DNA of 64,000 nucleotides from an uncultured Prevotella sp. (GCA_944320235.1 CALUGQ010000011.1:1-64000), one strand, 5' to 3'; counted from the first letter of the stretch, positions 8,831-17,840 are shown. Made by a program: numbers and translations. Notes: generated from the letters alone by a model not told the origin.

Positions 8831-9634
8831 ATGGCAAACGGCATGGCAAACGGCGGCGACACCGAGCTTACGTTCTGGGAGCACCTCGACGTGCTCCGCG
8901 GCAGCCTGATACGCATGATTGCGGCCTCGGCGGCGGCGGGAGTCTTGGCTTTCTGCCTGAAGGAGCCGCTGTTCGACATCGTGCTGGCACCGGCCGGGGG
9001 CGACTTCTTCCTCTACAAGCTGACCGGCGGCGGCGACTTCAGCCTCCGCCTCGTCAACACAGGGCTGACGGAGCAGTTCATGGTCCACATGAAGGTGGCC
9101 CTCGTGGCAGGCCTGCTCGTGGCCTCGCCCTACCTGCTCTACGTCATGTTCCGCTTCGTCTCGCCAGCGCTCTACGACAGCGAGCGGCGCGTATCGGTGC
9201 GCCTCGTGGGCGCGGCCTACGCCATGTTCCTAACAGGAGTGGGCGCAAACTACGCTGTGGTGTTCCCGCTCACGGTGCGCTTCCTCGGCACATACCAGGT
9301 AAGCCCCGGCGTGGAGAACATGCTCACGCTCAGCTCCTACGTCGACACTCTGCTGATGATGAGCCTCGTGTTCGGCGTAGTGTTCGAGATACCCGTAGTA
9401 AGCTGGCTCCTCGCGCGCTTCGGCATGCTCCGCGCCGCGTGGATGAGGCGGTTCCGCCGCCACGCCATGGTGGCGATACTGATAGTGGCGGCGGTGATAA
9501 CGCCCACGTCCGACGTGTTCACGCTGCTCATCGTCTCGCTGCCCATCTGGCTTCTCTACGAGGTGAGCATCCTCCTTGTGCGCTCTGCCGAGGGCAGGGG
9601 CGGCCGGGCAGAGACAGAAACCACAAACACATAG
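8831..9634 (+). CDS. tatC: Twin-arginine translocase subunit TatC
   Basis: A 267-residue, six-helix membrane protein that binds twin-arginine signals. Visible TatC marks: the N-terminal TFWEHLDVLRGSL segment (the E-HL-ELR motif), the FRFVSPALYDSERR loop, the glutamate in VFGVVFEIPVV, and ITPTSDVFTLL near the C-terminus where most TatC proteins have TPxPD. The N-terminus carries two Met-containing repeats (MANGMANGG); the second ATG could also be the start. It ends 20 nt before the polyferredoxin gene. Confidence 0.95.
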   Translation: MANGMANGGDTELTFWEHLDVLRGSLIRMIAASAAAGVLAFCLKEPLFDIVLAPAGGDFFLYKLTGGGDFSLRLVNTGLTEQFMVHMKVALVAGLLVASPYLLYVMFRFVSPALYDSERRVSVRLVGAAYAMFLTGVGANYAVVFPLTVRFLGTYQVSPGVENMLTLSSYVDTLLMMSLVFGVVFEIPVVSWLLARFGMLRAAWMRRFRRHAMVAILIVAAVITPTSDVFTLLIVSLPIWLLYEVSILLVRSAEGRGGRAETETTNT

Positions 9635-9654
9635 AACCATAACAGAACTGAACA

Positions 9655-11223
9655 ATGCTTAAGAAAGTAAGACAAACCTTGGGTGCAGTGACGTTCACGC
9701 TCATCACACTGCTGTTCGTCGATGTATCAGGCCTGCTCCACGGGTGGCTCTCGTGGCTCGCCGAGATACAGTTCCTGCCCGCCCTGCTGGCCCTCAACGT
9801 TGGCGTGGTAGTGGCACTCGTGGCGCTCACGCTCATCTTCGGGCGCATATACTGCTCCGTTATATGCCCGCTGGGTGTCATGCAAGACCTCATTTCGCGC
9901 CTGCATTCGCGCCTGAAGAAGAACCGTTTCAGACACTCGCCCGAGCGCAAGGCACTGCGCTACGGCTTCCTCGCCTTGTTCGTCGTGGCGTTGGTGGCCG
10001 GGGTCGGGTCGCTGGCCGCCCTGCTCGCGCCCTATAGCTCATACGGGCGCATGGCCGAAAACCTGCTCCGCCCGCTCTGGGCAGCAGGCAACAACGTGCT
10101 CGCCGCCATGGCCGAGCGCACCGACAGCTACGCCTTCTATTCCGTGGACGTATGGGTGAAGAGCCTGCCCACGTTCATCATAGCCGCCGTTTCGCTCGTC
10201 GTCATCGGATGGCTCGCCTGGCGCGGAGGCCGCACATACTGCAACACGGTATGCCCCGTAGGCACTGTGCTCGGCTGGCTGGCACGCTTCTCGTGGCTCA
10301 AGGTGCGCATCGACACCGGCAAATGCAACGGTTGCGGACTATGCGAGCGCAACTGCAAGGCTTCATGCATAGACTCCAAGGCGCACAAGATAGACTATTC
10401 GCGTTGCGTGGCCTGCGGCGACTGCATAGGCAAGTGCCGCCAAGGGGCGCTCAGCTTCGGCAAGGCGCTGCCCCACTCCACCTCTTCACATGATGACAGG
10501 GAGCCGCAAGCCGTTATGAACGAACGTGTGAGCGGCGTGGCGGCCCCCTCTCCACAGGAGAAGACAGGGGGAGGCGCTCCTGTAAGCGAGGCTTCCCTAT
10601 CGCGCCGCTCGTTCCTGTTGGGCGCGGCCATGGCCACCACCGCAGCCGCCCTGGCCCAAGAGAAGAAGAAAGTGGACGGCGGCCTGGCCGCCATCGAAGA
10701 CAAGCAGCCAGCCGAACGCGCCACGCCGATAACCCCTCCGGGCGCATTCTCTGCGCAGCACTTCGCCCAGCACTGCACGGGATGCCAGCTATGCGTGGCC
10801 CAATGCCCCAACGGCGTGCTCCGGCCCTCCACAAGCCTGCTCACGATGATGCAGCCCGTGATGTCGTTCGAGCGCGGATTCTGCCGCCCGGAGTGTACGC
10901 GCTGCTCGGAGGTATGCCCTACCGACGCCATCAACCCAATAACCCGGGCCGACAAGTCGGCCATACAGATAGGCCACGCAGTGTGGATACGGAAGAACTG
11001 TGTGCCGCTCACCGACGGCGTGGAGTGCGGCAACTGCGCCCGCCACTGCCCCACCGGGGCCATAACCATGGTTCCTTCCGTTGCCGCCGACCCAAGTTCG
11101 CCCAAGGTCCCGGTGGTGAACGAGTCGCGGTGCATAGGTTGCGGCGCGTGCGAATACCACTGCCCGGCGCGCCCTTTCAGCGCAATCTACGTAGAGGGGC
11201 ATGAACTTCACAGGACAATCTGA
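9655..11223 (+). CDS. Membrane polyferredoxin, NapH-NapG-like fusion with internal RR motif
   Basis: A 522-residue protein. Residues 1-215 form a NapH-like membrane part with GRIYCSVICPLG and GRTYCNTVCPVGT. Two [4Fe-4S] sites follow (about 224-237 and 251-261). A linker of about 35 residues then leads to SRRSFLLG (RR 317-318) and a hydrophobic stretch that looks like a twin-arginine signal in mid-protein. The C-terminal half has four more Cys clusters (374-384, 410-421, 458-465, 493-503), like NapG/NrfC ferredoxins. The likely role is passing electrons from quinol across the membrane to a partner, presumably the next gene. Part of the linker (about 283-308) is encoded by a REP-like repeat. 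Confidence 0.85.
   Translation: MLKKVRQTLGAVTFTLITLLFVDVSGLLHGWLSWLAEIQFLPALLALNVGVVVALVALTLIFGRIYCSVICPLGVMQDLISRLHSRLKKNRFRHSPERKALRYGFLALFVVALVAGVGSLAALLAPYSSYGRMAENLLRPLWAAGNNVLAAMAERTDSYAFYSVDVWVKSLPTFIIAAVSLVVIGWLAWRGGRTYCNTVCPVGTVLGWLARFSWLKVRIDTGKCNGCGLCERNCKASCIDSKAHKIDYSRCVACGDCIGKCRQGALSFGKALPHSTSSHDDREPQAVMNERVSGVAAPSPQEKTGGGAPVSEASLSRRSFLLGAAMATTAAALAQEKKKVDGGLAAIEDKQPAERATPITPPGAFSAQHFAQHCTGCQLCVAQCPNGVLRPSTSLLTMMQPVMSFERGFCRPECTRCSEVCPTDAINPITRADKSAIQIGHAVWIRKNCVPLTDGVECGNCARHCPTGAITMVPSVAADPSSPKVPVVNESRCIGCGACEYHCPARPFSAIYVEGHELHRTI
10480..10580. repeat. REP/BIME-like repeat inside the polyferredoxin gene
   Basis: GAGCCGCAAGCC at 10501-10512 and CTCTCCACAGGAGA at 10548-10561 duplicate the two blocks of the intergenic repeat at 3430-3530, 47 nt apart here and 50 nt there. 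The reading frame stays open, so the repeat is translated as a Ser/Pro/Glu-rich linker just before the internal RR motif. Confidence 0.7.
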
Positions 11224-11289
11224 CAAGGGCCGGGAGCCGGGATTTGCAAACATGGAACAAAAACATGACAACATCGTAAACTCAAGACT

Positions 11290-12699
11290 ATGGCAAAGAA
11301 CATCAGCCGCCGCTCTTTCATCAAGGCACTAGGCGGGGGCGCGGCCGCCGCCGCGCCGCTGCTGGCAGCGTGCACGGGCGGCAAGAACCCCTCGGATGCC
11401 GCCGCACGCGAGCCGCAGAAGGGCAAGATGACATACAGGACCAACCACAACACGGGCGACCGCGTCTCAATCCTCGGCTACGGCATGATGCGCCTGCCCG
11501 TGGTAGGGCAAGGCTCTGCCCGCGAACAGAACGATGCGCCAATAGACCAGGGCATGGTCAACCGCGAGGTGGACTACGCGCTGGAGCACGGAGTTAACTA
11601 TTTCGACACGTCGCCTGCTTACTGCCAGGGCCTGTCGGAGCGCGCCACTGGCATCGCCCTGAGCCGCCACGACCGCTCGAAGTACTTCGTAGCCACCAAG
11701 ATGTCGAACTTTTCGCCCGACACATGGAAGCGCGAGGCTTCGCAGAAGATGTTTGAGAACTCGCTCAAGGAGCTGCAGGTGGACTATGTGGACTACCTGT
11801 TGCTGCACGGCATTGGCATGGGCAACGACGCCTTGGCGGAGTTCAACGCGCGCTACATGGACAACGGCATACTCGACTGGCTCGTGGAGCAGAAGCAACG
11901 GGGGCGCATACGCAACCTCGGCTTCTCCTACCACGGCGACGTGAAGATATACGACATGCTTCTACGCTGGCACGACGAGGGCCGCTATCACTGGGATTTC
12001 GTGCAGATAGAGCTTAACTATCTTGACTGGAACTATGCCGACGAGATAAACGACCGCAACACTGACGCTGTGTATCTTTACGGCGAGCTACAGAAGCGCA
12101 ATATCCCTGCCATCATAATGGAGCCGCTGCTGGGAGGCCGCCTGGTGCGCGTGCCCGACTTCGTGGTGGCTAAGATGAAGCAGCGCGAGCCCGAACGCAG
12201 CGTGGCCAGCTGGGCCATACGCTTCGCCGCCACGCCCCCGGGGGTGCTGACGGTGCTCAGCGGCATGACCCACATGGAGGACCTGAAGGACAACCTGCTC
12301 TCTACGGCGCCGCTCAAGTCGCTCACCAAGGATGAGGAAGCATTCCTCATGGAGATTGCCGACGACATATACAACCTCAAGACCATACCTTGCAACGAGT
12401 GCAACTATTGCATGCCATGCCCCTACGGCATCGACATACCGGGCGTGCTCTCGCACTACAACAAGTGCATTGCCGACGGAAACCTGCCCAACCGCGGGGC
12501 GATGGATCCCGACTACAGCCGAGCGCGCCACGCTTTCCTCGTGGGATACGACCGCGCCGTGCCGCGCCTGCGCCAGGCGGCTCACTGCATTGGCTGCTCA
12601 CAATGTGTTGGCCACTGCCCGCAACGGATTGACATACCCAAGGAAATGCAGCGCATAGACAAGTTCGTGGAGCAACTGAAGCAGAATGAACCGGCTTAA
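11290..12699 (+). CDS. Tat-exported aldo/keto reductase lipoprotein with C-terminal Fe-S clusters
   Basis: A 469-residue protein. It opens with NISRRSFIKALGG, a twin-arginine signal (RR 7-8), and continues to LLAAC, a lipobox at Cys28, so it is predicted to be a Tat-exported lipoprotein. Residues 50-345 are an aldo/keto reductase barrel with the tetrad Asp106, Tyr111, Lys137 and His173. The C-terminus adds two cysteine groups (368-377 and 433-443), the second a canonical CxxCxxC...CP ferredoxin site. The neighbouring polyferredoxin could supply electrons, which would replace the NADPH that is scarce outside the cytoplasm. That coupling is inference. Confidence 0.88.
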   Translation: MAKNISRRSFIKALGGGAAAAAPLLAACTGGKNPSDAAAREPQKGKMTYRTNHNTGDRVSILGYGMMRLPVVGQGSAREQNDAPIDQGMVNREVDYALEHGVNYFDTSPAYCQGLSERATGIALSRHDRSKYFVATKMSNFSPDTWKREASQKMFENSLKELQVDYVDYLLLHGIGMGNDALAEFNARYMDNGILDWLVEQKQRGRIRNLGFSYHGDVKIYDMLLRWHDEGRYHWDFVQIELNYLDWNYADEINDRNTDAVYLYGELQKRNIPAIIMEPLLGGRLVRVPDFVVAKMKQREPERSVASWAIRFAATPPGVLTVLSGMTHMEDLKDNLLSTAPLKSLTKDEEAFLMEIADDIYNLKTIPCNECNYCMPCPYGIDIPGVLSHYNKCIADGNLPNRGAMDPDYSRARHAFLVGYDRAVPRLRQAAHCIGCSQCVGHCPQRIDIPKEMQRIDKFVEQLKQNEPA

Positions 12700-13108
12700 G
12701 CAGTATCTCGACGACCCGCAGTGCCGCGGCGCGGTGCGCTCAGCCGGTGGCGAGGTCAGGTTGTTCCGCCGCCGCGGCGTGGCCGACCTCTACGAGCTTT
12801 CAGCCTCGGAGCCGGGCTTCCTCCGCGGCGGCGCGGCTGCCGACAAGGTGGTGGGCCGGGGCGCAGCCCTGCTCTTTGTGCGCGGAGCGGTGGCCGAGCT
12901 TTACGCCCGCGTGATAAGCACCGGCGCGCTCAGCGTGCTCCGCCGCGCGGGCGTGAGGGTGGAGTACGGCGAGGAAGTACCCCACATAGTCAACCGCGCA
13001 GGCACGGGCATCTGCCCCGTGGAGCGGCTCACGGCCGCCACCGACGACCCCGACGAAGCCTTCCTGCTGATAAAACAATTCGTGGAAACCCAAAAACAAG
13101 AACGATGA
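12686..13108 (+). CDS. DUF1893 domain protein
   Basis: A 140-residue soluble protein that I recognise as DUF1893, from GGAAADKVVGRGAALLF through ARVISTGALSVLRRAGV to NRAGTGICPVE, which includes the single cysteine (Cys109). Family function is unknown to me; the fold is described as cytidine-deaminase-like. It overlaps the end of the aldo/keto reductase gene by 14 nt and the next gene by 4 nt (ATGA), so it is translationally coupled to both. Confidence 0.8.
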   Translation: MNRLKQYLDDPQCRGAVRSAGGEVRLFRRRGVADLYELSASEPGFLRGGAAADKVVGRGAALLFVRGAVAELYARVISTGALSVLRRAGVRVEYGEEVPHIVNRAGTGICPVERLTAATDDPDEAFLLIKQFVETQKQER

Positions 13109-13623
13109 ACATAGCAAAGACAACAACAATCCAGTCGCTCCAGCTGAGCGACGCACGCACCTACGCATGGTCGGCAGCCTTCGTGGCGTGCAACATCGCG
13201 CTGCCCCAACTGTGCCACCTCGTGCCTGGCGGAGGCCTCGTGTGGCTCCCCATCTACCTCTTCACGCTCGTGGCGGCCTACAAGTTCGGCCTCGCCGCAG
13301 GCCTGCTCACGGCCCTGCTCTCGCCGATAGTGAACAACCTCGGCTTCGGCATGCCCCCCACGGCCATGCTGCCCGTGATACTCTGCAAGTCGGCCCTGCT
13401 CGCCTTTGCCGCCTCGATGATTGCCCGCCGAGTGGGCCGCGTGACGCTCCTCGGCGTGACCGCAGCCGTGGTGGCCTACCAGGCTGCCGGGACGCTCGCC
13501 GAGTGGGCCATGACCGGCTCGCTCGCCGCCGCCCTGCAAGACATCCGCATAGGCTGGCCGGGCCTGATTGTGCAGGTGTTCGGCGGCTGCCTCATCATGA
13601 GGCTGATTGGCCGCAGGGCGTAA
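13105..13623 (+). CDS. ECF transporter S-component-like membrane protein
   Basis: A 172-residue protein with five or six hydrophobic segments. The pattern (LVPGGGLVWLPIYLFTLVAAYKFG, then LLTALLSPIVNNLGFGMPP) resembles Bacteroidales proteins annotated as ECF S components, which bind a small molecule such as a vitamin. The ATG at 13105 overlaps the DUF1893 stop, which fixes the start. No ECF ATPases or T component are in the window, so a transport role would need a shared energising module elsewhere. It is the last gene of the tat operon. Confidence 0.65.
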   Translation: MNIAKTTTIQSLQLSDARTYAWSAAFVACNIALPQLCHLVPGGGLVWLPIYLFTLVAAYKFGLAAGLLTALLSPIVNNLGFGMPPTAMLPVILCKSALLAFAASMIARRVGRVTLLGVTAAVVAYQAAGTLAEWAMTGSLAAALQDIRIGWPGLIVQVFGGCLIMRLIGRRA

Positions 13624-13661
13624 GCCGCAAACTGCAACAGGCTGCAACAACCACGCGATGG

Positions 13662-13858
13662 CGCAAAGATTGACGGCCACACGTACTGACCATGCAACCA
13701 CCTGGCGCACAATGAGTTACAAAAACGTGCCGTTTCGCATTGCGAAACGGCACGTTTCATCTTCCAAAACAGCCTGTTCCATGCGGCAAAACAGCCTGCC
13801 CGGCACGATAAATGACTCACGTCCACAATGCCGGCAGACTGTAGCAAACATACATTAC
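13662..13858. repeat. Dispersed intergenic element, copy C, with a perfect hairpin
   Basis: Two inverted units form a perfect 16-bp stem (13723-13738 with 13742-13757, loop ATT), followed by two more units with core CCAAAACAGCCTG. Right box GCAAACATACATTAC at 13844-13858; the left box (13662-13676) matches in its left half only. Length 197 nt. Here the neighbours converge (ECF gene and asnB), so the hairpin could also act as a two-way terminator. Confidence 0.6.
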
Positions 13859-13869
13859 CGTCCTTAGGG

Positions 13870-15543
13870 CTATTCAGCTGCGGCGTAAGCCTGTTCGTGC
13901 ACACCTCTGACGGCGCGCCCGCTCGGGTCATCGGCCTCGGCGAAAGACGCATCCCAGGCCAGCGCCTCGGCTGTGCTGCAAGCCACGCTCGGCACGCTCG
14001 GCACACTGCGGGCGGCACTGTCGCTGGGAAAGTGGGCCGCGAAGAGCGAGCGGTAGAAGTACTCTTCCTTGTTGCGCGGCGGGTTGACGGGAAACCGTTC
14101 GGCAGCGTGCGCCATCTCGTGGTCGCTCACGCTCTCGGCCGTAACGCGCTTGAGGGTGTCTATCCACGAGTACCCTACGCCGTCGGAGAACTGCTCCTTC
14201 TGCCTCCATGCCACCTCAGCCGGGAGCAGGTCGGCAAAAGCCTCGCGCAATATGCGCTTCTCCACCTCGCTGCCCCTGCACATCTTGGCCTCCGGGTTGA
14301 TGCGCATGGCCACGTCGAGAAAGGCCGTGTCGAGCATCGGCACACGCCCTTCCACACCCCATGCCGCAAGGCTCTTGTTGGCGCGCAGGCAATCATAGAG
14401 GTGCAACTTCGACAGCTTACGCACCGTCTCCTCATGGAAAGCGCGCGCCGAGGGGGCCTTGTGGAAGTACAGGTATCCCCCGAACACCTCGTCGGCACCC
14501 TCGCCCGAGAGCACCATCTTGATGCCCATGCTCTTTATGACGCGCGCCAGCAGGTACATGGGCGTAGAGGCCCGTATGGTGGTCACGTCGTAAGTCTCGG
14601 TGAAATACACCACGTCGCTCAGCGCGTCGAGGCCTTCCTGTATGGTGTAATTCACTTCGTGGTGCACTGTACCGATGTGCCTGGCCACGAGGCGGGCCTT
14701 GTCCAGGTCGGGCGCACCGGCCAGGCCGATGGCGAAAGAGTGCAGCCTCGGCCACCATGCAGCCTCGGTTCCTCCGCTCTCTATGCGCCTGTCGGCATAC
14801 TTCATGGCCACGGCGCTGATGATTGACGAGTCGAGCCCGCCGCTGAGCAGCACCCCATAAGGCACGTCGCTCATCAGCTGCCGGCGCACGGCAGCCTCGA
14901 GCGAGCTTCTCAGCGTGGCCGTGTCGGCGGGGTTGCCCTTTACGTTGTCGTAGCAAAACCAGTCGCGCTCGTAGTAGCGGCGGGGATGCTTGTCGCGCTT
15001 GGTGAGCAGGTGGCCGGGCGGGAAAGGCCCGTAACGGTCGCAAACGCCCTCGAGGGCTTTCAGCTCACTGGCCACGTAGAGCAGCCCGTCGCTGCCGTAG
15101 CCATAGTACAGCGGTATCACCCCGATGGGGTCGCGGGCCACGAGGAAGTCGTCGTTCTCCGCGTCGTAAAGTGCAAAGGCGAAGATGCCGTTGAGCAGGC
15201 GGGGGGCACTCTCGCCCTTGTCGCGGTAGAGCGCGAGTATCACCTCGCAGTCGCTGCCCGTCATGAAGCCATATCCCGGATAGCTGCGGCGCAGGTCTTG
15301 GTGGTTGTAAACCTCGCCGTTGACAGCCAGCACGAGCTTGCCGTCGGGGCTGAACAGTGGCTGCCGCCCCGACTCGGGGTCAACTATGGCCAGCCGCTCG
15401 TGCGCCAGTATGGCCGAGCCGCCGCAGTAAATGCCGCTCCAGTCGGGGCCGCGGTGGCGCAGCCTGCCGCTCATTCGCAACGCTTTCTGCCGCAGTTCGG
15501 GCGTCTGGTGCCTGATGTTGAATATTGAAACGATTCCACACAT
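13870..15543 (-). CDS. asnB: Asparagine synthase (glutamine-hydrolysing)
   Basis: A 557-residue AsnB that makes asparagine from aspartate, glutamine and ATP. Met-Cys-Gly at the start gives the Cys2 nucleophile of the glutaminase half, with RHRGPDWSG and NGEVYNH in place. The synthetase half has the PP-loop LSGGLDSS (233-240) and a KMVLSGEGADEVFGGY motif. The frame extends to 15630, but the start must be 15543 so that Cys2 follows Met1. It is on the same strand as the ammonium transporter, downstream of it, with a strong hairpin in between. Confidence 0.95.
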   Translation of the reverse strand: MCGIVSIFNIRHQTPELRQKALRMSGRLRHRGPDWSGIYCGGSAILAHERLAIVDPESGRQPLFSPDGKLVLAVNGEVYNHQDLRRSYPGYGFMTGSDCEVILALYRDKGESAPRLLNGIFAFALYDAENDDFLVARDPIGVIPLYYGYGSDGLLYVASELKALEGVCDRYGPFPPGHLLTKRDKHPRRYYERDWFCYDNVKGNPADTATLRSSLEAAVRRQLMSDVPYGVLLSGGLDSSIISAVAMKYADRRIESGGTEAAWWPRLHSFAIGLAGAPDLDKARLVARHIGTVHHEVNYTIQEGLDALSDVVYFTETYDVTTIRASTPMYLLARVIKSMGIKMVLSGEGADEVFGGYLYFHKAPSARAFHEETVRKLSKLHLYDCLRANKSLAAWGVEGRVPMLDTAFLDVAMRINPEAKMCRGSEVEKRILREAFADLLPAEVAWRQKEQFSDGVGYSWIDTLKRVTAESVSDHEMAHAAERFPVNPPRNKEEYFYRSLFAAHFPSDSAARSVPSVPSVACSTAEALAWDASFAEADDPSGRAVRGVHEQAYAAAE

Positions 15544-15589
15544 ATTGCATCTTGTATTTGATGGTTTGTCAAAACAGTCTATCCAAACA

Positions 15590-15651
15590 GCCGGCGGCCA
15601 AGGCAGGGGATGGCCTTTGAAGCCGTCCATCCCCGCGCCTTGGCCGCCGGC
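15590..15651 (-). terminator. Large hairpin after the ammonium transporter gene
   Basis: GCCGGCGGCCAAGG (15590-15603) pairs perfectly with CCTTGGCCGCCGGC (15638-15651), and an inner GGGGATGG pairs with CCATCCCC. On the minus strand a T-rich stretch follows. It lies 7 nt beyond the amt stop, so it probably ends the glnK-amt transcript. Confidence 0.65.
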
Positions 15652-15657
15652 CTCAGC

Positions 15658-17019
15658 TTAGTTGTATGCGCTCTCGCCGTGTTCGTATATGTCGAGGCCC
15701 TCTTCCTCAACACGCTTGTCAACACGTATGCCCACAAGCGCATCGACAATCTTGTACAGCACGAACGTCACCACGCCGCTGAACACCACCGACACGAGCG
15801 TTGCCACAACCTGAACCCACAGCTGGTGCCAGTCGCCATAGAGCGCTCCCTGGGCCCCTGCGGCCCCCGTCACGCAGCGAGTGGCAAAGACTCCGGTGAG
15901 CACAGACCCTATGATGCCGCCCATGCCGTGCACTCCGAAAGCGTCGAGCGCGTCGTCATACTTGAACCTTTGCTTCACCACGGCCACCATGAAGAAGCAT
16001 ATCACCGACGTGACAAGGCCGATGAAGAACGCCCCGAGCAAGTCCGTGGACCCGGCGGCAGGCGTTATGGCCACCAGCCCGGCCACCGCGCCGGTGCAGG
16101 CACCCACGGTCGTAGGCTTCTTGTTGGCCATCCAGTCGATGCACATCCACGTAACGGCGGCCGTGGCAGTGGCGATGTGCGTCACCAGCATGGCGTTGGC
16201 GGCCAGCCCGTCGGCCGCCAGGCCGCTGCCGGCATTGAAGCCGAACCATCCCAACCAGAGGAAAGACGTGCCCATAAAGACAAAAGTAACGTTGTGGGGC
16301 GTTATCGGATGGCCGGCCTTGTAGTCCTCGCGCTTGCCTATCATGACAGCCATGACGAGCGCGGATATACCGGCATTGATGTGGACCACGGTGCCTCCGG
16401 CGAAGTCGATGGCACCCATCTCCTGCAAGAAGCCGCCTCCCCACACCCAGTGGGCCATCGGGAAGTAGGCCAGGATTACCCACAGGACAATGAAAACCAT
16501 GTAGCCCCTGAACTTTATGCGCTCTGCAAAAGCGCCCAGGATGAGCGCCGGCGTGATGAGGGCGAACATACACTGGAACATGACGAACACCATCTCGGGT
16601 ATCCCTCCGGTTGTAATCGAAGCCGTGGTCACGCCGTTCAGGAAGGCTTTGTCCATGCCTCCCATGATGCAGAACAGGGGGTTGCCAGAGTCCTTGAAGC
16701 CCGTGCCGAAGGCCCACGTGTAGCCTATGGCCACCCACAGCAGGCTGACCACGCCAACGATGAGCATCGTCTGCATGATTATGCTAAGCACGTTCTTCTG
16801 CCTCACCAGTCCGCCATAGAAGAGGGCTATGCCCGGTATAGACATCAGCAGCACCAGTATTGTGGCCATTATCATCCACGCCGTGTTGCCCGTGTCGAGC
16901 GTCGGGGCGGCTGCCGTGGCCTCGCCGGCCGCACGGATGGCAGCCGGATGCATGGCGGCTAGTGCCACGGCAGCTGCAGTCCGCGCCAGTAAAGAGTGTG
17001 TTTTCGTACTAATTTTCAT
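15658..17019 (-). CDS. amt: Ammonium transporter, Amt family
   Basis: A 453-residue inner-membrane ammonium channel. It has a cleavable-looking leader, then the Amt hallmarks: GIALFYGGLVRQKNVLS, GAFAERIKFRGY, HWVWGGG, VVHINAGISALV and DALDAFGVHGMGGIIG with the pore His. An in-frame TTG lies upstream at 17034, but the ATG at 17019 has a GGAGG 13 nt ahead and begins the leader, so I chose it. It follows glnK by 63 nt. GlnK homologues plug Amt when nitrogen is plentiful. Confidence 0.95.
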   Translation of the reverse strand: MKISTKTHSLLARTAAAVALAAMHPAAIRAAGEATAAAPTLDTGNTAWMIMATILVLLMSIPGIALFYGGLVRQKNVLSIIMQTMLIVGVVSLLWVAIGYTWAFGTGFKDSGNPLFCIMGGMDKAFLNGVTTASITTGGIPEMVFVMFQCMFALITPALILGAFAERIKFRGYMVFIVLWVILAYFPMAHWVWGGGFLQEMGAIDFAGGTVVHINAGISALVMAVMIGKREDYKAGHPITPHNVTFVFMGTSFLWLGWFGFNAGSGLAADGLAANAMLVTHIATATAAVTWMCIDWMANKKPTTVGACTGAVAGLVAITPAAGSTDLLGAFFIGLVTSVICFFMVAVVKQRFKYDDALDAFGVHGMGGIIGSVLTGVFATRCVTGAAGAQGALYGDWHQLWVQVVATLVSVVFSGVVTFVLYKIVDALVGIRVDKRVEEEGLDIYEHGESAYN

Positions 17020-17082
17020 CTTGTTGTCCTCCAATTGCTTTTATGTTTTGTCGTTTTTGTGTTGTGTTTTGCCTTTACCCGG

Positions 17083-17439
17083 TCACTGTTCCTGCTCGGC
17101 ATTGTACAGGGCGATGTCTCCGCGCTCGCCGGTGCGTATGCGTATGGCGTCGTCAACGGGCATTATGAATATGCGCCCGTCGCCTATCTCGCCAGTCTGC
17201 GCTGCACTGAGTATGGCCTGGACGGCTTTTTCCACATTCTTGTCGCGCACGACGAGCGACACGAGCGTGCGCTCTATGGAGCTGGTGTCGTAGACAATGC
17301 CTCGGTAGATGCGCCCCTGGCGCGCCTTGCCGTTGCCCCTTACGTCGTAGTAAGAGAACCATTCGATGTCGGCTTCGAGCAGTGCGTTCTTCACATCCTC
17401 GAACCTTGACTTGCGGATGATGGCTTCAATCTTTTTCAT
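17083..17439 (-). CDS. glnK: P-II family nitrogen regulator
   Basis: A 118-residue P-II protein. It begins MKKIEAIIRKSRFEDVK, has the T-loop RQGRIYRGIVYDTSS with a tyrosine at 50 in the position of the uridylylated Tyr51, and ends with the ATP-binding TGEIGDGRIFIMPV motif and a final short strand. It senses ATP/ADP and 2-oxoglutarate and gates the adjacent Amt. Whether the tyrosine is modified in this group is not known to me. Confidence 0.93.
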   Translation of the reverse strand: MKKIEAIIRKSRFEDVKNALLEADIEWFSYYDVRGNGKARQGRIYRGIVYDTSSIERTLVSLVVRDKNVEKAVQAILSAAQTGEIGDGRIFIMPVDDAIRIRTGERGDIALYNAEQEQ

Positions 17440-17500
17440 AATCGCTTACTTTTTGATTAATTAATAAAGTAATTAGCTGCCATGTCGGGAAGCTTCGCTG

Positions 17501-17531
17501 CAAAATTACGACAAAATGAAAGATAAATCAA
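17501..17531 (-). promoter_or_regulatory. Promoter of glnK-amt
   Basis: On the minus strand TTG (17531-17529), 20 nt, TAATTTTG (17508-17501). Same spacing and -7 sequence as the porin operon promoter. Predicted leader about 55 nt. Confidence 0.7.
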
Positions 17532-17840
17532 CATAGATGAAACAAAACGCAATGTTAAATCAACATATACTTACAATTATATCACAATACCAAATGATAT
17601 ACTTTCATTTTGAAATGCGTGCAAGATAAAAATCAAGAAACTGTAAGCACAATGCCCGACAGAGGAAAATCATTTCAACATTTTAATCATTTTGGATTGT
17701 TTTATAACGATTTGTCCGTATAAAGACGCATATTATTAACATTCATAAGTATATTATGGCATTTCAATTCAAATCGAAACATCAGGTCGCTTTATTGATT
17801 TTACGTTGCAGAAACAAGCTGTCCGATTGGCAAAATGTAA

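Noticed and set aside
17083-17439. Loss of the uridylylated tyrosine in the P-II T-loop
   Set aside because: Alignment of RGIVYDTSS with the RGAEYMVDF segment of enteric P-II proteins places a tyrosine (residue 50) at the same position.
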